Assembly (NCBI RefSeq): GCF_012911975.1
Contig: NZ_SMDQ01000061.1
Span: 1 to 35,329, forward strand
DNA from: Nodosilinea sp. P-1105
Lineage (GTDB): Bacteria; Cyanobacteriota; Cyanobacteriia; Phormidesmidales; Phormidesmidaceae
DNA: 35,329 bases
Reading direction: 5' to 3'
A program made the translations under genes and the position numbers. Below, piece after piece: positions 32,136 to 35,329 of this stretch; the first letter of the stretch is position 1; the number at the start of each line of letters is the position of its first letter. The notes below the pieces were generated by a model. That model searched no databases, had not been told where the DNA came from, and saw nothing but the letters and a program-made list of their open reading frames with translations.

Positions 32136-34421
32136 TTAACCAGTAAGGCGATCGTAGTACAGGTCTAGGGCGGTTTGGGCCAGTTGTGCCAGGGTGACCC
32201 GGTCTGCATCGCTAAGCTGCCGCCACAGCATAGGGTCGAATTTAAGCTGGGTCAGTTCTTTTTGCCGCCGCACAAATTTTCGCCGCTCGAATTTTTCGAA
32301 GGGCATGGCCAACATAATGCGTTCAATGTCGCTGTCGGTAAGATCGGTAATGTGAGCCAGGCGACTGGTAGACTGCTCTACGATTTGGCCATTTTCTAAG
32401 CGTTGCAGGTAGAAGTGCTTGAAGAACCGCACCAGGTCAGGAATAGTGACTTGTCCCTTATCATTAGCCAGTTCTAGCAAACCAAGGAGTAGCACCGGCT
32501 TATAGGAGTAACGTCGATCCATTTGCTCAACGAACTCAAAAAATTTGGCTTTGATGTTTGTCTTGGTAATAGGCTCAATGTTGAACTGCTGACGGATCTC
32601 GTCGAGGCGATCTTTTTTGAAGTAGTGGTAAACGCGATCGCCCACCGGAATCGTATGATCAGGCCGGAGTTTATTGCCTTCCACCCAACGACGGACTACG
32701 CTTTCACCAATCCCTAATTCGGCCTCCAGTTCGCTGGCCTGATACATATCCTGAACTTCATCTTGCCAGCGAAAGATATCAATCACCTCATATTTTTCTG
32801 CCCAGAGGTGCAAACCTAGAATGGCAGCTGGCTTCTCCCCTCTGGCAAACTGTTCTGCCTCATGGTCAAGGGCTTCTTTGGGAGCTGCCACCAGGGCACC
32901 AGGGCGATAGTGAGGCTTTTTGAACAGGCGATGGGCACTCATGGCCTGGGCATAGCGACTGGTGTTGTCGATAAAGTCGAACACCAGCAGGCAATCTTTA
33001 CCAGGAGCTTTGCGGGTGCCCCGTCCCAGTTGTTGTACATAGACCACCTTACTCAGGGTGGGTCGTGCCATCAGCAACACTTCAGTTTCAGGAGAGTCCC
33101 ATCCTTCATTAAGAATGTCGCAGGCACAAAGGACGAGAATATCCCCAGCCCGGTAGGCATCTAAAATCTGCTGTCGCTGCTGTTCGCCCATCCGCCCTGA
33201 TACATGCGCTGCCTTGATGCCCTGCTGATTGAAAGCACTGGCCATGCTTTCAGAATGATCGACATTGATGCAAAAGCAAACCGCACGTTTGGCCGGGGTG
33301 TGGGTGCGGTAAGTCTCGACAATGAGGCGATCGCGATCAGGAATTTTCAGCGCCTCTCCCAGATCTCGGGCGCGATAGTCTACCCCGTTATAGCGAAGCT
33401 TACTAAGGTCAATATTGGTCTTAACTCGCACACAACGAATGGGAACTAATAATTCTCGCTCGATGGCCTCTTCAAGTTCTAATCGATGGGCACAGTTTTG
33501 GAAAATCTCAATTAATGATTGTCCATCGTGACGATCTGGGGTAGCCGTTAACCCAAGAATAAACTTAGCCCGAAAATAGCTGATCACTTTTCGGTAGGTT
33601 TCTGCGGCGGCATGGTGACTCTCGTCAATAACGATATAACCAAATTCTCGCTGGTCAAATAAATCTAATGCACCGGAAAGAGTCTGTACTGTGGAAAGCA
33701 CAACATGGGTATTGGGCTTGCCTTGTTTTTTTTGAAAAATAGCCGAGTCTACCTCTGGCCAGAGTTCGCTGAATCGTTCCTGGGTTTGGGTTAGCAGGGT
33801 ACGACGATGGGCCAGGTAAAGCGTTCTGAGACCAAGTCTTTTGGCATCGGCGATCGCTACATGGGTTTTGCCCGTACCCGTGGCATGAGTCAATAATGTA
33901 ATTGTTTTGCCTTGGCTTCTTAGGGTTTCGAGTTGCTGAACAGCATCCAGTTGATGTTCTCGTAAAGAAATCTCCCCGGCTTCTTGTTTGGGTAAAAATC
34001 CATCCAAAGTACCAGCGGTAATCTCTTTTTCTAGAAATAGCTCAAGCTGCTGCTGGATGCGATCGCGTTCCTGAGCAAGTTGCACATCTGTCCAGCGATA
34101 AACTCGCCAACCTTGAAAAATCAGGCTATTCTGCCGCAAAAGCTGATCGCGATAGTCTGGGTAGTCAACCATAGCCCCATCTGGAGCGTGCCAGGCTTCA
34201 CCGTCAACCTCAAAAGCATACTTATCTAGTCGTGAAATAAAAGCAAAGTCAATGAAGCGGCCCCCATCATATATATCGATGAAAGGATATTGAGGGATCA
34301 AAAGCTGGGTACGCTCGAATCCCAACACCTCTTGAAAGATATCGACAAACAGATCTTCGCTAGAACTACTCTCTGCCGCCCGGTTGTCATCCATAGGTTG
34401 AGGGATTGATGATAGTCTCAT
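32136..34421 (-). CDS. Nuclease-SF2 helicase fusion with HTH and C-terminal KPVLLL domain
   Basis: This 761-residue protein starts with a Vsr/DUF559-like nuclease domain (residues 45-115: FIDFAF with D58, FEVDGEAWH with E71 and D73, then DQLLRQNSLIFQGWRVYRW). It continues with a DEAD/DEAH-type superfamily 2 helicase: Walker A HATGTGKTH 179-187, DESH 266-269, GLTATP 290-295, motif VI QQLGRGTRK 463-471. After the motor come a MerR/excisionase-like helix-turn-helix (YQASELEAELGIGESVVRRWVEG, 560-582) and a domain starting YKPVLLLGLLELA (640), which resembles the N-terminal HKPILLLAVLDLL domain of the HNH nuclease at 24030. Such nuclease-helicase fusions are typical of restriction-like defence. 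The ATG at 34421 is preceded by GAGGGAG and lies 11 bases after the stop of the XRE gene, so the two form an operon. Confidence 0.88.
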   Translation of the reverse strand: MRLSSIPQPMDDNRAAESSSSEDLFVDIFQEVLGFERTQLLIPQYPFIDIYDGGRFIDFAFISRLDKYAFEVDGEAWHAPDGAMVDYPDYRDQLLRQNSLIFQGWRVYRWTDVQLAQERDRIQQQLELFLEKEITAGTLDGFLPKQEAGEISLREHQLDAVQQLETLRSQGKTITLLTHATGTGKTHVAIADAKRLGLRTLYLAHRRTLLTQTQERFSELWPEVDSAIFQKKQGKPNTHVVLSTVQTLSGALDLFDQREFGYIVIDESHHAAAETYRKVISYFRAKFILGLTATPDRHDGQSLIEIFQNCAHRLELEEAIERELLVPIRCVRVKTNIDLSKLRYNGVDYRARDLGEALKIPDRDRLIVETYRTHTPAKRAVCFCINVDHSESMASAFNQQGIKAAHVSGRMGEQQRQQILDAYRAGDILVLCACDILNEGWDSPETEVLLMARPTLSKVVYVQQLGRGTRKAPGKDCLLVFDFIDNTSRYAQAMSAHRLFKKPHYRPGALVAAPKEALDHEAEQFARGEKPAAILGLHLWAEKYEVIDIFRWQDEVQDMYQASELEAELGIGESVVRRWVEGNKLRPDHTIPVGDRVYHYFKKDRLDEIRQQFNIEPITKTNIKAKFFEFVEQMDRRYSYKPVLLLGLLELANDKGQVTIPDLVRFFKHFYLQRLENGQIVEQSTSRLAHITDLTDSDIERIMLAMPFEKFERRKFVRRQKELTQLKFDPMLWRQLSDADRVTLAQLAQTALDLYYDRLTG

Positions 34422-34432
34422 ACTCCCTCAGG

Positions 34433-34672
34433 TTATTCTCCCTGAGAGCTAAAGTCATCGGGAAGTTCATCCAGCGTTACACCCAAAGCTTTACAGAGGG
34501 TCTTTACCTGAGGGATAGTCAAACTCGCGATGCTCATGCCTCGTTCCCAGTTGCTTACCGTCTTACCACTCACCCCAATGGCCCTGGCCAAACCTTCTTG
34601 GGAGAGACCGGCTTGCTCTCTCAGTTGCTTGAGGGTGGATTGGGGGGATGGTTCAGACTGGATTGACGACAT
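34433..34672 (-). CDS. XRE-family transcriptional regulator, first gene of the helicase operon
   Basis: The 79-residue protein has a classical XRE helix-turn-helix: LKQLREQAGLSQEGLARAIGVSGKTVSNWERGM, then LTIPQVKTLCKALGVTLDELPDDF. It is encoded directly upstream of the nuclease-helicase gene. Its start codon abuts the palindrome AGAAATTAATTTCT, and no Shine-Dalgarno sequence is present; with a -10-like TAATTT there, the transcript could be leaderless. The simplest reading is an autorepressor that keeps the nuclease-helicase under tight control. Confidence 0.88.
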   Translation of the reverse strand: MSSIQSEPSPQSTLKQLREQAGLSQEGLARAIGVSGKTVSNWERGMSIASLTIPQVKTLCKALGVTLDELPDDFSSQGE

Positions 34673-34673
34673 T

Positions 34674-34748
34674 AGAAATTAATTTCTAGAAACAGGGGTT
34701 GACAAAGGCACTTCTTTTCTAGAAACTGGTTTCTAGTCTTGTTCTAGA
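34674..34748. promoter_or_regulatory. Operator array TTTCTAGAAA between the XRE operon and the divergent gene
   Basis: Block A (34674-34692) is the palindrome AGAAATTAATTTCT overlapping TTTCTAGAAA (34683-34692). Block B (34716-34736) is TTTCTAGAAA overlapping AGAAACTGGTTTCT, followed by another TTCTAGA at 34742-34748. So both blocks carry alternating AGAAA/TTTCT half-sites. A TTGACA at 34699-34704 lies between the blocks, and TTGTCA on the minus strand (34700-34705) could serve the XRE promoter. The density of half-sites suggests cooperative binding of the XRE dimer, controlling both directions. Confidence 0.7.
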
Positions 34749-34821
34749 GCAGGCTAAAACTTTGGGAAGGCACTCTATCCAGTGTCTCACCTAGTTTTCA
34801 CCTGATTCAAATTATTCCACT

Positions 34822-35262
34822 ATGAGTGTCAGTCCATTCGATGTCTGGGCGATTGTTCGTCAGCTTCCAGACATGCAAAATGCTGTTGTCAGTCGATTTC
34901 GCCGTCGGTCAGACGCTGAAGCATGTTTGCGTCTCTACCGCCGTCACATGCCTCACTGGAACTATTTGCTCATTTATGCCCCAAAAGATCAAGATTTAGG
35001 AGTGCTTATGGACGCTATACCCCAAGATTGGGCCATGTATACCGAAGAAGGTAACGCTGAAGTTGCCAAAATGATGCAAGGTATTCGTAAGGCGTTGCAT
35101 CATCAACCCTTGCCCCAGGTGCGGGAACTGCTGCGACGTAAACTTGAAGCGGTATCCAACACATATCCTGAAATTTACGATACTGATGTGCGTCAGACCA
35201 TCGCGTTCCGTCTTACGGGCTGGGCCTGCCAGGTGCATGAGTTGCCGACATCTATTAGATGA
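34822..35262 (+). CDS. Hypothetical protein, 146 aa, divergent from the XRE/helicase operon
   Basis: I cannot assign this protein. The N-terminal part, FDVWAIVRQLPDMQNAVVSRFRRRSDAEACLRLYRRHMPHWNYLLIY, has the alternating strand-helix-strand look of small ferredoxin-like domains in cyanobacterial proteins. The rest is helical (VAKMMQGIRKALHHQP, VRELLRRKLEAVSN) and ends RLTGWACQVHEL. The ATG at 34822 follows the TTTCTAGAAA operator region, so it may be co-regulated with the nuclease-helicase. The gene ends on the first of two repeats that look like a transposon end, which suggests it is terminal cargo. Confidence 0.65.
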   Translation: MSVSPFDVWAIVRQLPDMQNAVVSRFRRRSDAEACLRLYRRHMPHWNYLLIYAPKDQDLGVLMDAIPQDWAMYTEEGNAEVAKMMQGIRKALHHQPLPQVRELLRRKLEAVSNTYPEIYDTDVRQTIAFRLTGWACQVHELPTSIR

Positions 35263-35307
35263 CAATTACTTTGGCGGGTGACGACAACTATTTTGGCGGG
35301 TAGTACA
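35261..35307 (-). mobile_element. Candidate Tn7-like transposon end (two TnsB-type repeats)
   Basis: GACAATTACTTTGGCGGGT (35261-35279) and GACAACTATTTTGGCGGGT (35283-35301) are 22 bp apart and are followed by AGTACA ending at 35307. Read outward-in on the minus strand the end begins TGTACTACCCGCC, i.e. a 5'-TGT terminus followed by spaced direct repeats containing TTGTC, the layout of Tn7/CAST-family ends. If so, the sequence to the left is cargo and 35308-35312 would be one copy of a 5-bp target duplication. The other end and transposase genes are not in this window. Confidence 0.4.
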
Positions 35308-35329
35308 GCGCTAGGAATAGCCGACGTCA

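Overview
This window most likely comes from a filamentous, Leptolyngbya/Nodosilinea-like cyanobacterium. The reasons are the many HIP1-type GCGATCGC octamers inside genes, heptamer tandem repeats, small dispersed palindromic repeats in nearly every intergenic gap, two Uma2-family genes, a B12-binding radical SAM protein with a DUF4070-type tail, and a standalone glmS. The genus is inference. No rRNA, tRNA or CRISPR array was seen.

Layout. (1) 1-6.2 kb: the start of a transposase on the minus strand abuts a 2042-codon Tc-toxin A-subunit-like gene that has lost its 5' end, probably to the insertion. (2) 7.0-16.0 kb: a fatty acid beta-oxidation cluster (acyl-CoA synthetase-like gene, FadN-type 3-hydroxyacyl-CoA dehydrogenase/enoyl-CoA hydratase, thiolase FadA, long-chain acyl-CoA dehydrogenase FadE). 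Between the enzyme genes lie G-rich or C-rich tandem repeats, some of which run into the coding sequences. A four-helix-bundle gene sits on the opposite strand between fadA and fadE. As a set these enzymes can carry out the whole spiral, a pathway usually considered absent from cyanobacteria. (3) 16.1-22.4 kb: a CPA1-type cation/proton antiporter, a radical SAM protein and glmS. (4) 22.5-26.7 kb: Uma2 genes, then an HNH endonuclease whose 3' end is repeated twice more, each repeat lying beyond a different toxin-antitoxin module (MNT/HEPN, then antitoxin/RelE). (5) 26.7-31.7 kb: an AT-rich six-helix membrane protein, a REP-associated transposase (RAYT) pair with its REP palindromes, and two decayed copies of an XRE-regulator/small-protein pair riddled with tiny inserted repeats, plus a second MNT/HEPN module. 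(6) 31.7-35.3 kb: a truncated cysteine desulfurase; an operon of an XRE regulator and a nuclease-helicase fusion behind an elaborate TTTCTAGAAA-type operator; a small divergent gene; and, at the right edge, two 22-bp-spaced repeats that look like the end of a Tn7-like transposon.

Regions 1-3 are metabolic or envelope functions with local repeat expansion. Regions 4-6 look like an accessory island of restriction-like nucleases, toxin-antitoxin modules and mobile-element remnants. The points most worth following up are the repeated HNH 3' ends that separate toxin-antitoxin modules, the beta-oxidation cluster with its odd acyl-CoA synthetase, the XRE/nuclease-helicase operon, and the several families of very small inserted repeats.
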